A stretch of 64,000 nucleotides of DNA from Sphingobium estronivorans. Its GTDB lineage: Bacteria > Pseudomonadota > Alphaproteobacteria > Sphingomonadales > Sphingomonadaceae. Numbering within the stretch: the stretch's first letter is position 1; each line of letters begins with the position of its first letter. The stretch covers positions 1 through 64,000 of the forward strand of contig NZ_LFCT01000003.1 of NCBI RefSeq assembly GCF_008692605.1, written 5' to 3'. Positions 6,765 through 16,037 of the stretch are shown here, piece by piece. The notes beneath the pieces are model-generated. The model was given only the letters and a program-made list of their open reading frames with translations, did no database searches and was not told the origin of the DNA. A program made the translations under genes and the position numbers.

Positions 6765-8185
6765 CAGTCGCCGGTCAGAATGCGGTCGAAAAGTTGCTTC
6801 ACGGTCGGCACGAACCCGTTCGAGTAGAAAGGATCCTGCTTGAACTTGTAGGCGCCATGGCCCGCGAAAAGCAGATTCTTGTCAAGGTCGCCGCCATGCA
6901 CGGCCTCCTGCAACGACTTCTGGATGCAGAAGCTGCGCGGATCGGCCAGACGCCCGGTCGAGTTGGTTTCGCTGTCCATCCAGCTCGAAAAGGCGCACTG
7001 GCTGAGGCAGCCCATGCAATCCGTCTGATCCTTGCGGATTTCGGCCTTTTCCTCTTCGGTCACGAAGACCAGCGTGTTGTCCGGCGTCTTGAGCGCGGAG
7101 GTGAAGCCCTGCCCCACCCATTCGCGGGCGCGCAGCAGATCGTTCCGCGTCACCCAGAAATTCTTGCCCCTCACCCCCGCATCGAGTTGATGCGTGTGGT
7201 CGCCCGCCTGTTCGGTACTGAACGGAACCTGCCGTTCCGAACGGGCTTCAAGCAGCCGCAGGAAGGGGTTGCGCACCGCCGAACTGTAGAAGCCCGTCGG
7301 CGAGAAGCGGTGCAGCAGCACATCGCCCGGCTCAAGCTGCGTCAGGCGCTGTTTCCATTCGGCGGGAATCGGACTTTCCTGCGTCAGCAGCGGACGAGTG
7401 CCGAACTGGAAGGCGATGGCGCCCAGTTCGGGATTGTCGATCCAGTCGTTCCAGTCCCGAAGGTGCCAGACGCCGCCCGCCATGACGATGGGCACATCGT
7501 CGGAAATACCGCCTTCGCGCATGGTCGCGCGCAAATCCCGCACGCGCGGATAGGGATCCTGCGGGACCCTCGGGTCCTCGGCATTGGAAAGGCCGTTATG
7601 TCCGCCGGCGAGCCACGGATCTTCATAGACGACCGCCGCCAGCCATTCCGAAGCCTTGGAATAGGCGCGCTTCCACAGCGCGCGGAAAGCGCGGCCGGAC
7701 GAAACGATGGGCAGATAGCTGACGCCATAGGATGCGGCGATTTCGCTCAGCTTGTACGGCATGCCCGCGCCGCAGGTCACGCCCGCGACCATGCCCTTGG
7801 TCTTTTCGAGCACACCGTGAAGGACGCGCTGCGCGCCGCCCATTTCCCACAGCACATTGATGTTGATCGCGCCCTTGCCGCCCGCGATTTCGAAGGCGCG
7901 CTTCACCTGTTCGACCGCACCGTCAATAGCATAGGCGATCAGTTCTTCATGGCGATCGCGGCGGGTGCGGCCATGGTAGATTTGCGGAATGACATTGCCG
8001 AAGCTGTCATAGCTGTCGGCGTTGACCGCCGACACGGTGCCGATCCCCCCGGCGGCCGCCCAGGCGCCCGAACTGGCATGGTTGGAAACAGCTACGCCCT
8101 TGCCGCCCTCGACCAGAGGCCACACTTCGCGGCCGCCGTAGATGATGGGCTTCAACCCCTTGAACAACGCATTCTCCCAGCGCAA
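6764..8185 (-). CDS. Nitronate monooxygenase-family flavoprotein with Cys-rich C-terminus
   Basis: A 473-residue TIM-barrel protein of the 2-nitropropane dioxygenase/NMO family. The FMN-binding barrel shows VTCGAGMPYKL, DVPIVMAGGVWH and IAFQFGTRPL. It is longer than typical NMOs (320-360 residues). The extra C-terminal part contains four cysteines spaced CMGCLSQC and, later, RSFCIQ, which could bind Zn or an Fe-S cluster. The start is a TTG at 8185 with no clear ribosome site and is uncertain. The enzyme may oxidise nitronates or act as another flavin oxidoreductase; the substrate is unknown. It follows a glycosyltransferase gene by 78 bases. Confidence 0.8.
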   Translation of the reverse strand: MRWENALFKGLKPIIYGGREVWPLVEGGKGVAVSNHASSGAWAAAGGIGTVSAVNADSYDSFGNVIPQIYHGRTRRDRHEELIAYAIDGAVEQVKRAFEIAGGKGAININVLWEMGGAQRVLHGVLEKTKGMVAGVTCGAGMPYKLSEIAASYGVSYLPIVSSGRAFRALWKRAYSKASEWLAAVVYEDPWLAGGHNGLSNAEDPRVPQDPYPRVRDLRATMREGGISDDVPIVMAGGVWHLRDWNDWIDNPELGAIAFQFGTRPLLTQESPIPAEWKQRLTQLEPGDVLLHRFSPTGFYSSAVRNPFLRLLEARSERQVPFSTEQAGDHTHQLDAGVRGKNFWVTRNDLLRAREWVGQGFTSALKTPDNTLVFVTEEEKAEIRKDQTDCMGCLSQCAFSSWMDSETNSTGRLADPRSFCIQKSLQEAVHGGDLDKNLLFAGHGAYKFKQDPFYSNGFVPTVKQLFDRILTGD

Positions 8186-8263
8186 AAAACCCGTGGCCGC
8201 CGACCACTTAAACGCCGTCCTATAGCAGTTTTCCTGACATAGAGCGAGTTTTCCGGCGGGGCC

Positions 8264-9436
8264 CTACCGCAAAATGGATGGGCTGGATAGTGCCTGTCCG
8301 TAAAGCGTCGCATAGGCGGCGACCATGGCTTCTTCCGCGAAGTCGCGCCGGGCACGGTGGCGGTTCGCTTCGCCCAGTTGCGCGCGCAGGTCGGCGCTGG
8401 CGGCGAGTTGGCCGAGCGCGGCGCTGAGCGCGGCTTCATCGGGCACGACGAAGGGCCGGTTTTCGGGCGCGACCATGTTCGCGACGTCGCCCACATCGGT
8501 CGAAGCGACAGGAATACCGGCCGCCATGGCTTCGACCAGCGAAATCGGAAATTGCTCGCTGTCAGAGGAGAGCGCAAAAATGTCGAACAGGCCGATGAAT
8601 CGCCAGGGCTCGCTCATGAACCCGACCATGCAGATATCGGCAAGTCCGTGGGCGTGAGCTTCGGCCAGAATGGCGGCACGCTCCGGCCCCTCCCCGACGA
8701 CAACCAGTTGCAGGCGGTCGCGATGCGGGGCGACGGCGCGGACCAGGCGGGGAATATTCTTGACCCCGCGCAGACCCGCCAGCGTGCCGACCAGCAACTT
8801 GCCGTGCGAGCGGTTGAGGGCCGGAATGGCATCAGGCGCGGGCGGCTGCGCATAGCGATCCGTGTCGATGCCGTTGCGGATCAGATGCACCCTGGCCGCC
8901 GGTTGGCGCCAGACCGTGCGGGCAATGGCGTCGAGGCGGATCGAGGGGATGACCAGTGCATGGGCGCGCTGGAGCGCGATCCGGCGGTAGACGTTGCGCT
9001 GGGACTTGAGGCCGTTCGCTTCATCGGCGTTAAAGCCGTCTTCATGGTGGATCAGCGGCGGCAAGTGGAGCGACCGGGCATGGATGCGATGCGCCATCAC
9101 CGCATCCATCGCCCCCCAATTATAGCTGAGGACAAGGTCATAGCCCGACAGAAATTCCGCAATGGCCTTGAAGCGCCTGAGTCCGGGCTTGCCCGCGAGG
9201 GGCGGCGGATCGGGAAAATCGACGGGCGTGGCGGGATCGATGGCGTCGCGGGCGCTCATCAGATGGGGCGCGGCGCTGACGATGCTGTGCTGGGCGCGCT
9301 CCCCCCAGAGGTTCATCAGTCGGACCGCCCGCGCTTCCTTGCCGCCCAGCGAAAAACTGCCATGAATGTGCAACAACCGGGGCGGCGCCCCTGTTTGCCG
9401 TAAGGTTCGCGACGTGAAATGCTCCCTTTCACTCAA
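8264..9436 (-). CDS. Glycosyltransferase, GT4 family
   Basis: A 390-residue GT-B fold enzyme. The N-terminal half has the acceptor-site loop LLHIHGSFSLGGKEARA. The C-terminal half has the donor-binding glycosyltransferase group 1 pattern: GTLAGLRGVKNI, VVVGEGPER and the E-x7-E motif EQFPISLVE. It probably adds a sugar from a nucleotide donor to a lipid or glycan. The TTG start at 9436 lies 6 bases after the stop of the hydrolase gene, so translational coupling may explain the weak start. The substrate cannot be told, and it lies far from the main polysaccharide locus. Confidence 0.85.
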   Translation of the reverse strand: MSEREHFTSRTLRQTGAPPRLLHIHGSFSLGGKEARAVRLMNLWGERAQHSIVSAAPHLMSARDAIDPATPVDFPDPPPLAGKPGLRRFKAIAEFLSGYDLVLSYNWGAMDAVMAHRIHARSLHLPPLIHHEDGFNADEANGLKSQRNVYRRIALQRAHALVIPSIRLDAIARTVWRQPAARVHLIRNGIDTDRYAQPPAPDAIPALNRSHGKLLVGTLAGLRGVKNIPRLVRAVAPHRDRLQLVVVGEGPERAAILAEAHAHGLADICMVGFMSEPWRFIGLFDIFALSSDSEQFPISLVEAMAAGIPVASTDVGDVANMVAPENRPFVVPDEAALSAALGQLAASADLRAQLGEANRHRARRDFAEEAMVAAYATLYGQALSSPSILR

Positions 9437-9442
9437 GTCGCA

Positions 9443-10315
9443 TCAGCCATTCAGCACTCGCGCGAGCAGCCGGTCGATGGCGAAGGCCGATGCCGGCTCA
9501 TCAAGGACTGGCGTATGGCCGACATGGGGAATGGTCGCGAGTTCGGCGTCGGGGCCGATTTCCTCCACCATGCGGTGCGCGGTTTCCGCGGACAGAAGGT
9601 CGGAACGTTCGCCCCGCAGCAGGAGCGTCGGGATGCCGCGAAAGGCCTGCATCACCGGCCACATGTCGACCCCGGCGGCTTCGTCGCTCGCAACGCGCAG
9701 CGGTTCGGCGATCCGCATGTCATAGTCCAGGACGATGCGGCCCGCGCCGTTGAGCCGATAGAGGCGTTTCGCCATGGCGAGCCATTGATCAAGGCCATAG
9801 GCCGGATAGACGTCGCGGTTCGCCTCCTCCAGCGCGCGGGCGGCATGGACCCAGCTTGGATGCGACTGGCCGATGCCGACATAGGTGCGGATGCGCGCAA
9901 GCCCCGCCTCCTCCAGCGTCGGCCCGACATCGTTGAGCAACGCGCCCGCCAGCCATTCGCGGTTGGTCGCGGCGATCAACATGGTGATGATGCCGCCCAG
10001 CGACGTACCGACGGCAACGAAGCGGCTGATGGCCAGGTCAGCCAACAAACGGCTGATGTCCTGCAAATAGGTGAGCGGGACATAGGTCATCGGGTCCTTC
10101 GCCTGCGCGCTTTCGGCACGGCCCCGCATATCGGGGCATATCAGGCGCCAGTCGCCCGCCAGCCGCGCCGCCAGCGGCTCGAAATCACGGGCATTCCGGG
10201 TGAGGCCCGGCAGACAGAGCAAGGGCGGTCGACCGTCCTCACCGCCCGCATAATCGCGATAATGGAGCCTCAGCCCATCGGGCGACCACCAATATCCGTC
10301 GGTGTAACTGCTCAA
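9443..10315 (-). CDS. Alpha/beta hydrolase
   Basis: A 290-residue alpha/beta hydrolase fold. LLCLPGLTRN is the oxyanion region, RLICPDMRGRAES follows, VGTSLGGI is the nucleophile elbow with the active Ser, TLLLRGERSDLL carries the acid and PHVGHTPVLDEP the catalytic His. The open frame runs to 10477 but would overlap selO. TTG 10315 is chosen because GGAAGG stands 9 bases upstream; GTG 10333 and ATG 10357 are alternatives. The substrate is unknown (esterase, dienelactone hydrolase or similar). Confidence 0.85.
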   Translation of the reverse strand: MSSYTDGYWWSPDGLRLHYRDYAGGEDGRPPLLCLPGLTRNARDFEPLAARLAGDWRLICPDMRGRAESAQAKDPMTYVPLTYLQDISRLLADLAISRFVAVGTSLGGIITMLIAATNREWLAGALLNDVGPTLEEAGLARIRTYVGIGQSHPSWVHAARALEEANRDVYPAYGLDQWLAMAKRLYRLNGAGRIVLDYDMRIAEPLRVASDEAAGVDMWPVMQAFRGIPTLLLRGERSDLLSAETAHRMVEEIGPDAELATIPHVGHTPVLDEPASAFAIDRLLARVLNG

Positions 10316-10355
10316 GCTGCTTGATCCTTCCACCCTGCATCCCCCATATCGCCGC

Positions 10356-11750
10356 ATGCGCTCTGCCCTGCAACCCTCCGAATATCGTCCGGCGAATGAA
10401 ATCGCTGCGCTGCAACCCGATTTTGCCGATCCCGTCGCGGCGGCGGACTTTCCGCAGGCGATCCTGCGCTTCCGCAACGACCGATGGGCGCCGACCGTAG
10501 GACTTGGCGATCTCAGCGACGCCGAATGGGTGGCGCATTTCGGACGCTTTGCGCCGCTGGAAGGATCGCTGCCTCAGCCATTGGCGCTGCGCTATCACGG
10601 GCATCAGTTCCGGCAATATAATCCGGACATAGGCGACGGCCGGGGCTTTCTGTTCGCGCAGGTGCGGGACGGAGCCGGGCGACTGCTGGACTTGGGCACC
10701 AAGGGATCGGGACAGACGCCCTATAGCCGGTTCGGGGACGGGCGGCTGACGCTGAAAGGCGGAATGCGGGAGATTCTCGCGACCGAGATGCTGGAGGCGT
10801 TGGGCGTCAACACTTCCAAGACCTTCTCCATCATCGAAACTGGCGAGGCGCTGGAGCGCAATGACGAACCGTCCCCGACCCGCGCGGCGGTGATGGTACG
10901 GCTGAGCCATTCGCATATCCGCATCGGGTCGTTCCAGCGGGCGGCCTATTTCGACGACAAGCCATTGCTGGAACGGCTGACCGACTATGCCCTGACGAAG
11001 CTGTACGGCGAGACGCCGGGCGACAATCCGCCCGCGCAATTGCTGGGCCGCGTGGTCGAGCGGACCGCCGATCTGGCGGCGAGCTACATGGTCGCGGGCT
11101 TCGTCCACGGCGTGCTCAACAGCGACAATATCAATGTGACCGGCGAGAGCTTCGACTATGGGCCATGGCGCTTCACGCCGCTGTGGGAGCCGGGCTTTAC
11201 CGCCGCCTATTTCGACCATTCGGGGCTTTATGCCTTCGGGCGGCAGGCCGAGGCGATCCATTGGGACGTCGCGCAACTGGCGGTGTCGCTGCGGCCTCTG
11301 GTCGAGGCGGAGCCATTGATCGCTCAGTTGGAGCGTTTCCCCCAGCTTTATGGCGAGGCGATGGCGCGGCGCTTCTGCTGGCGGCTCGGCGTGGCGCAGA
11401 GTGGCGATGCGGCCGCGATGATCGAGGCCGCGGTCAAGGGGATGATCGCCAGCCAGACGCCGATCGATTGCTTCTTCCAGGACTGGCGGGGCGGCGATCC
11501 GCGTGAAGGCGCCCCCTATGCCGGCGAGGAATGGGCAGCATTCCGCGAAGCCATGGCGGGATGTGAGCCGAGCGGGACGAAAGACCACGCATATTGGACC
11601 GACCCCACGCCCTGCTCCATGCCTATCGATGAGGTGGAGGGGATCTGGCGCGCCATCGACGGGAATGACGACTGGACGCCGCTCCATGCCAAGGTCGCCG
11701 CGATCCGGCGCATGGGCGATGCGATGGGCGATGCGCCCGATATGGGCTGA
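10356..11750 (+). CDS. selO: SelO-family protein adenylyltransferase (pseudokinase AMPylator)
   Basis: A 464-residue member of the SelO/YdiU family, which transfers AMP from ATP to Ser, Thr or Tyr of proteins. Visible family blocks are HGHQF, IGDGRG, TKGSGQTPYSRFGDGR (about residues 115-130), GGMREILATEMLEALG, and HGVLNSDN with FDYGPW, the active-site loop. The ending is unusual: it stops in a TPLHAKVAAIRR segment, without the Cys-containing tail found in E. coli YdiU (478 residues) or the selenocysteine tail of animal SelO. The ATG has no visible ribosome site and lies 40 bases from the divergent hydrolase start, so translation may be leaderless. Confidence 0.9.
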   Translation: MRSALQPSEYRPANEIAALQPDFADPVAAADFPQAILRFRNDRWAPTVGLGDLSDAEWVAHFGRFAPLEGSLPQPLALRYHGHQFRQYNPDIGDGRGFLFAQVRDGAGRLLDLGTKGSGQTPYSRFGDGRLTLKGGMREILATEMLEALGVNTSKTFSIIETGEALERNDEPSPTRAAVMVRLSHSHIRIGSFQRAAYFDDKPLLERLTDYALTKLYGETPGDNPPAQLLGRVVERTADLAASYMVAGFVHGVLNSDNINVTGESFDYGPWRFTPLWEPGFTAAYFDHSGLYAFGRQAEAIHWDVAQLAVSLRPLVEAEPLIAQLERFPQLYGEAMARRFCWRLGVAQSGDAAAMIEAAVKGMIASQTPIDCFFQDWRGGDPREGAPYAGEEWAAFREAMAGCEPSGTKDHAYWTDPTPCSMPIDEVEGIWRAIDGNDDWTPLHAKVAAIRRMGDAMGDAPDMG

Positions 11751-11790
11751 GCCCCTTCCCTAACGCGCAATTATCCGCCATATCGAAGCC

Positions 11791-13224
11791 ATGTCCGCAA
11801 CGCTGACTTCGACAGAACCCGCCACCGGTGCTCAATTGTGGCAGGGGACTGCCAGCGATGTGGAGGCAGAGGTCGCCCGCGCCCGCGCCGCCTGGCCCAA
11901 ATGGGCCGCCCAGCCTATCGCCTTTCGCATCGAAACGCTCCGCCGCTTCGTCAATGTCGTGCGCGCCCATGAGGAGGCGCTGGCCGACCTGATCGCGCGG
12001 GAAACAGGCAAGCCGCTCTGGGATGCACGCACCGAAGTCACGGCGGTGATGAACAAGGTCGACATTTCCGTCGCCGCCTTTTCCGAACGCACCGGGCAGC
12101 GGCGGCTGGAAGCGGCCATGGGCGCGCGCCAGTCGGTTCGGCACAAGCCGCATGGCGTGATGGCAGTGCTGGGGCCGTATAATTTCCCGGCGCACCTCCC
12201 CAATGGGCATATCGTGCCTGCGCTGCTGGCGGGCAATGCGGTGCTGTTCAAGCCTTCGGAAAAGACGCCCGCCGTGGGCGAGATGCTGGTGCGCTTCTAT
12301 CATGAGGCGGGCGTGCCGGAGGATGCCGTCCGGCTGGTGCTGGGCGGACCGGACGAGGGCAAGGCCCTGGCCGCGCATCCCGATGTGAGCGGCATTCTCT
12401 TTACCGGATCGGCGCAGACGGGGATCGCGATCAACCGGCATTTCGCGGCCAATCCGGGGAAGATATTGGCCCTTGAGATGGGCGGGAACAATCCCGTCAT
12501 CGCCTGGGACACGGCCGACATCGCCAGCGCGGCGGCATTGATCGTGCAATCGGCCTTCCTGTCGAGCGGGCAGCGCTGCACGGCGGCGAGCCGGCTGATC
12601 GTCAAGGAAAGCCTGGCCGATATACTGATTGCCGAGGTCAAGAAGCTGGCCGACCGGCTGATCGTCGATCATCCCCATGCCGATCCGGCACCCTATATGG
12701 GGCCGGTGATCGATAATCAGGCGGCGGATCAACTGACCGAAAGTTTCCTCTTTTTGATGAGCCACGGCGGCAAGCCGATCAAACATATGGTGCGGACGAC
12801 CAAAGGGTTGCCCTTCCTGACGCCGGCGATCATCGACGTGACCGCCATGGCGGAAAGGCCGGATATCGAACTGTTCGGACCCTTGTTGCAGATTATCCGG
12901 GTGCCGGATTTCGAATCCGCGATCATGGAGGCGAACAATACGCGCTACGGCTTGTCGGCGGCGCTGATCGGCGGGTCGCCCGAGCAATATAACCAGTTCT
13001 GGGCCAATATCCGGGCCGGCATCGTCAACTGGAACCGGCCGACCAACGGCGCGTCGTCCTCCGCGCCTTTTGGGGGCGTCGGGATTTCGGGCAACCATCG
13101 ACCCAGCGCTTATTATGCGGCGGACTATTGCGCCTATCCGGTGGCGTCCGTGGAAATCGAACAGCCCCGCGCATCGATTGGCGTCGGCCTCAGGGACATC
13201 GATACCGGCGCGATGGGGGACTGA
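11791..13224 (+). CDS. astD: Succinylglutamate-semialdehyde dehydrogenase
   Basis: A 477-residue NAD-dependent aldehyde dehydrogenase most like AstD, which oxidises N-succinylglutamate semialdehyde in the arginine succinyltransferase pathway. The general base Glu229 is in LEMGGNNP and the nucleophile Cys263 in SGQRCTA. FTGSAQTG forms the cofactor-binding part. AstD-type features include the NFPAHLPNGHIVPAL segment. The other ast genes are not next to it; selO lies 40 bases upstream and cobA 96 bases downstream. The exact substrate is therefore inferred from sequence similarity only. Confidence 0.85.
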   Translation: MSATLTSTEPATGAQLWQGTASDVEAEVARARAAWPKWAAQPIAFRIETLRRFVNVVRAHEEALADLIARETGKPLWDARTEVTAVMNKVDISVAAFSERTGQRRLEAAMGARQSVRHKPHGVMAVLGPYNFPAHLPNGHIVPALLAGNAVLFKPSEKTPAVGEMLVRFYHEAGVPEDAVRLVLGGPDEGKALAAHPDVSGILFTGSAQTGIAINRHFAANPGKILALEMGGNNPVIAWDTADIASAAALIVQSAFLSSGQRCTAASRLIVKESLADILIAEVKKLADRLIVDHPHADPAPYMGPVIDNQAADQLTESFLFLMSHGGKPIKHMVRTTKGLPFLTPAIIDVTAMAERPDIELFGPLLQIIRVPDFESAIMEANNTRYGLSAALIGGSPEQYNQFWANIRAGIVNWNRPTNGASSSAPFGGVGISGNHRPSAYYAADYCAYPVASVEIEQPRASIGVGLRDIDTGAMGD

Positions 13225-13320
13225 ACCGCGGAGCATGAATCACCGGCCCCCAAATTTTCCTACGCGCCGGGCAAAGCATTCTGAATTGAAACCATTGGCG
13301 GCTTTCGCCATTTGCCTGGC

Positions 13321-14109
13321 ATGGCTCAACATGCACCTGCCACTGTCCATCTTGTCGGCGCGGGTCCGGGCGATCCCGAACTGCTGACGATGAAAGCCGT
13401 CCGGTTGATCCGCGACGCCGCCGTGATCGTCCATGACGGGCTGGTGTCGATGGAGATATTGGCGCTGGCCTCTCCGCAAGCCGAACTGATTTCCGTCGCC
13501 AAGCAGCGCAGCCGCCATTCTATGCCGCAGGAGGGCATCAACGCGCTGTTGGTGGAACTGGCGCTGGCGGGACAGTCGGTCGTCCGCCTGAAGGGCGGCG
13601 ATCCTTTCATTTTCGGGCGCGGCGGCGAGGAAATGGAAGCCTGCCGTGCCGCGGGCGTCCCGGTCGAGATCGTGCCGGGGATCAGCGCCGCCATCGGCTG
13701 CGCCGCGCAGGCGCAACTCCCCCTGACCCATCGCAATGCCGCGAGCGCCGTCACCTTCGTCGCCGGACAGTGCAAGGGATTGACGGACCAGGACTGGTCG
13801 GGACTGGCGGGCGCGGGACGCACGCTCGTCATCTATATGGGCGTGGCGACGGCGGCGGATATCGCCGACAAGCTGATCGCCGATGGCGTGTCGCCGGGCA
13901 TTCCGGTGGCGGTGCTGGAAAACGGCACGCGCGCCGACATGCGGACCTTGCGCACCCTGCTCGCCGATCTGGGCGACATGGTTGCGCGCGAGCGAGTGAA
14001 GAGCCCGGCCCTGATCGTGGTCGGGGACGTGGCGGCCCACGCCCTGGCGCAGGATGTGCTGGCGGGTTGGGCGGCTGAGGCGAAAATTGGGGCGGAGACA
14101 GATAAGTGA
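13321..14109 (+). CDS. cobA: Uroporphyrinogen-III C-methyltransferase
   Basis: A 262-residue SAM-dependent methyltransferase that turns uroporphyrinogen III into precorrin-2, on the way to siroheme and cobalamin. The SAM site shows VGAGPGDPELLT at the N-terminus and RLKGGDPFIFGRGGEE further on. ATG 13321 is chosen over TTG 13312. It lacks the CysG dehydrogenase/chelatase half. The next gene overlaps it by four bases (GTGA), and the siroheme enzyme CysI follows, so its job here is supplying siroheme for sulfite reduction. Confidence 0.93.
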   Translation: MAQHAPATVHLVGAGPGDPELLTMKAVRLIRDAAVIVHDGLVSMEILALASPQAELISVAKQRSRHSMPQEGINALLVELALAGQSVVRLKGGDPFIFGRGGEEMEACRAAGVPVEIVPGISAAIGCAAQAQLPLTHRNAASAVTFVAGQCKGLTDQDWSGLAGAGRTLVIYMGVATAADIADKLIADGVSPGIPVAVLENGTRADMRTLRTLLADLGDMVARERVKSPALIVVGDVAAHALAQDVLAGWAAEAKIGAETDK

Positions 14110-14402
14110 AGATTTTGACCGGCAATGACCTCGGCACCGGGGACGTGATCTGGTGGGCGGGCGACGGCTGGTCGCGCCAGGTCGGCGACTCCGTCGACGT
14201 GGGCGACAAGGGTGACGAACTCGCCCGCGTCGAGGAAGCGGCGCTGCGGGTCGTGAGCGCCTATGTGATCGACGCGACAGTCGATGAAGAAGGCGTGCGC
14301 CCCGCGCATATCAAGGACCGCATCCGTGCTCTGGGGCCGACCGTGCGCCCCGACCTGACGCTGAAACCGAATGACGCCGATGCCGGCAACTGGGTGATCT
14401 GA
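14106..14402 (+). CDS. DUF2849 protein of the sulfate-assimilation operon
   Basis: A 98-residue acidic protein starting at a GTG that overlaps the cobA stop. It matches the DUF2849 pattern with an N-terminal KILTGNDLGTGDVIWW block and a central EEAALRVVSAYVID block. This family occurs almost only just before cysI in alphaproteobacteria. No reaction is known; a helper for sulfite/nitrite reductase is inferred from its place between cobA and cysI. Confidence 0.85.
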   Translation: MKILTGNDLGTGDVIWWAGDGWSRQVGDSVDVGDKGDELARVEEAALRVVSAYVIDATVDEEGVRPAHIKDRIRALGPTVRPDLTLKPNDADAGNWVI

Positions 14403-14405
14403 ACC

Positions 14406-16037
14406 ATGTATCGTTACGACAATTATGACCAGTCTATCGTCGATGCCCGCGTCGAGGAGTTTCGCGATCAGGTGCAGCGCCGCCTGGCCGGACATCTGAC
14501 AGAGGATCAGTTCAAGCCGCTGCGGCTGATGAACGGCCTCTATCTCCAACTGCACGCCTATATGCTGCGCGTCGCCATCCCCTATGGCACGCTGAACGGC
14601 CGGCAGATGCGCAAGCTGGGCGAGATCGCCCGCAAATATGACAAGGGCTACGGCCATTTCACGACGCGCACCAACCTCCAGTATAACTGGATCAAGCTGG
14701 CCGACGCGCCCGATATTCTGGCCGAACTGGCGACGGTCGAGATGCATGCCATCCAGACCAGCGGCAACTGCATCCGCAATATCTCGTCCGACCAATATGC
14801 CGGCGTGTCCGCGGATGAGGTGACGGACCCCCGCCCCTGGGCGGAACTGCTGCGGCAATGGTCGACCTTCCACCCGGAATTCACCTATCTGCCGCGCAAG
14901 TTCAAGATTTGCGTGATCGCCGCCGAGGAAGACCGTGCGGCCATGCGGCTGCACGACATCGGCCTGAAACTGGTGTCGCGCGACGGCAAGGTCGGGGCAG
15001 AGGTCTATGCCGGCGGCGGCATGGGGCGCACACCCATGGTTGCCCCGCAAATCAACGACTTCGTGCCGGAAGATGAGATCGTCTCTTATCTGGAGGCATG
15101 CCTGCGCGTCTACAACCGCTACGGACGCCGCGACAACAAGTACAAGGCGCGGATCAAGATCCTCGTCCATGAACTGGGCGTCGAGGAATATAAGCGGCAG
15201 GTCGAGGAAGAATTTGCGCATATGCGTGAGCTCGGCCTCAATCCGCCGACCGAGGAACTGGACCGTATCCGTCCCTTCTTCGCTGGCCCGGCCTATGAAA
15301 CGGGCCTTTCGGATGAGATCGACCGCGCCGATCCGGCCTTTGCCCTGTGGGTGGACCGTCAGATCGCCGCACACAGGCAGCCGGGCTATGCCATCGTCAA
15401 CATCAGCCTGAAACCGCGCGGCGGGATTCCGGGCGATGCTTCGGCGGAGCAGATCGACCTGGTGGCCGATCTGGCGGAGGCCTATTCGCTTGACGAACTG
15501 CGCGTGACCCATGCGCAGAACCTCGTCCTGCCGCATGTGAAGAAGGCCGATCTCCACGCCATCTGGCAGAAGCTGGACGCGGCGGGTCTGGCGGAGGCCA
15601 ATATGGACCTCATCAGCGACATCATCGCCTGCCCCGGCCTCGACTATTGCAGCCTCGCCAATGCGCGCTCGATCCCGCTGGCACAGAAGCTGTCGGAGCG
15701 GTTCGCAGGCGCGGACCGGCAGAAGGACCTGGGCGAGTTGAAGGTCAAGATTTCCGGCTGCATCAACGCCTGCGGCCATCACCATGCGGGCCATATCGGC
15801 GTGCTGGGCGTGGACCGGAAGGGAGTCGAGAATTTCCAGCTCTCGCTCGGCGGATCGGGTGCGCAGGATGCCAGCGTGGGCCAGATCACCGGCCCCGGCT
15901 TCTCCGAGGATGGCGTGGTCGACGCGATCGAGAAGGTCACGGACCTGTATCTTTCTCAGCGGGAGGAAGGCGAACGTTTCCTCGACACCTATCGCCGTCT
16001 TGGCATGAAGCCCTTCAAGGAGGCGATCTATGGTTGA
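14406..16037 (+). CDS. cysI: Nitrite/sulfite reductase, siroheme and [4Fe-4S] subunit
   Basis: A 543-residue reductase that carries out the six-electron reduction of sulfite to sulfide (or nitrite to ammonia). The cluster and siroheme cysteines are clear: CPGLDYC at about residues 408-414 and CINAC at about 452-456. NLQYNWIKL and GNCIRNISSD are typical of the family's duplicated domain. It begins 3 bases after DUF2849 and overlaps DUF934 by 8 bases. With cobA upstream and cysH downstream, sulfite is the likely substrate. The electron donor is not encoded nearby; no flavoprotein subunit is seen. Confidence 0.95.
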   Translation: MYRYDNYDQSIVDARVEEFRDQVQRRLAGHLTEDQFKPLRLMNGLYLQLHAYMLRVAIPYGTLNGRQMRKLGEIARKYDKGYGHFTTRTNLQYNWIKLADAPDILAELATVEMHAIQTSGNCIRNISSDQYAGVSADEVTDPRPWAELLRQWSTFHPEFTYLPRKFKICVIAAEEDRAAMRLHDIGLKLVSRDGKVGAEVYAGGGMGRTPMVAPQINDFVPEDEIVSYLEACLRVYNRYGRRDNKYKARIKILVHELGVEEYKRQVEEEFAHMRELGLNPPTEELDRIRPFFAGPAYETGLSDEIDRADPAFALWVDRQIAAHRQPGYAIVNISLKPRGGIPGDASAEQIDLVADLAEAYSLDELRVTHAQNLVLPHVKKADLHAIWQKLDAAGLAEANMDLISDIIACPGLDYCSLANARSIPLAQKLSERFAGADRQKDLGELKVKISGCINACGHHHAGHIGVLGVDRKGVENFQLSLGGSGAQDASVGQITGPGFSEDGVVDAIEKVTDLYLSQREEGERFLDTYRRLGMKPFKEAIYG

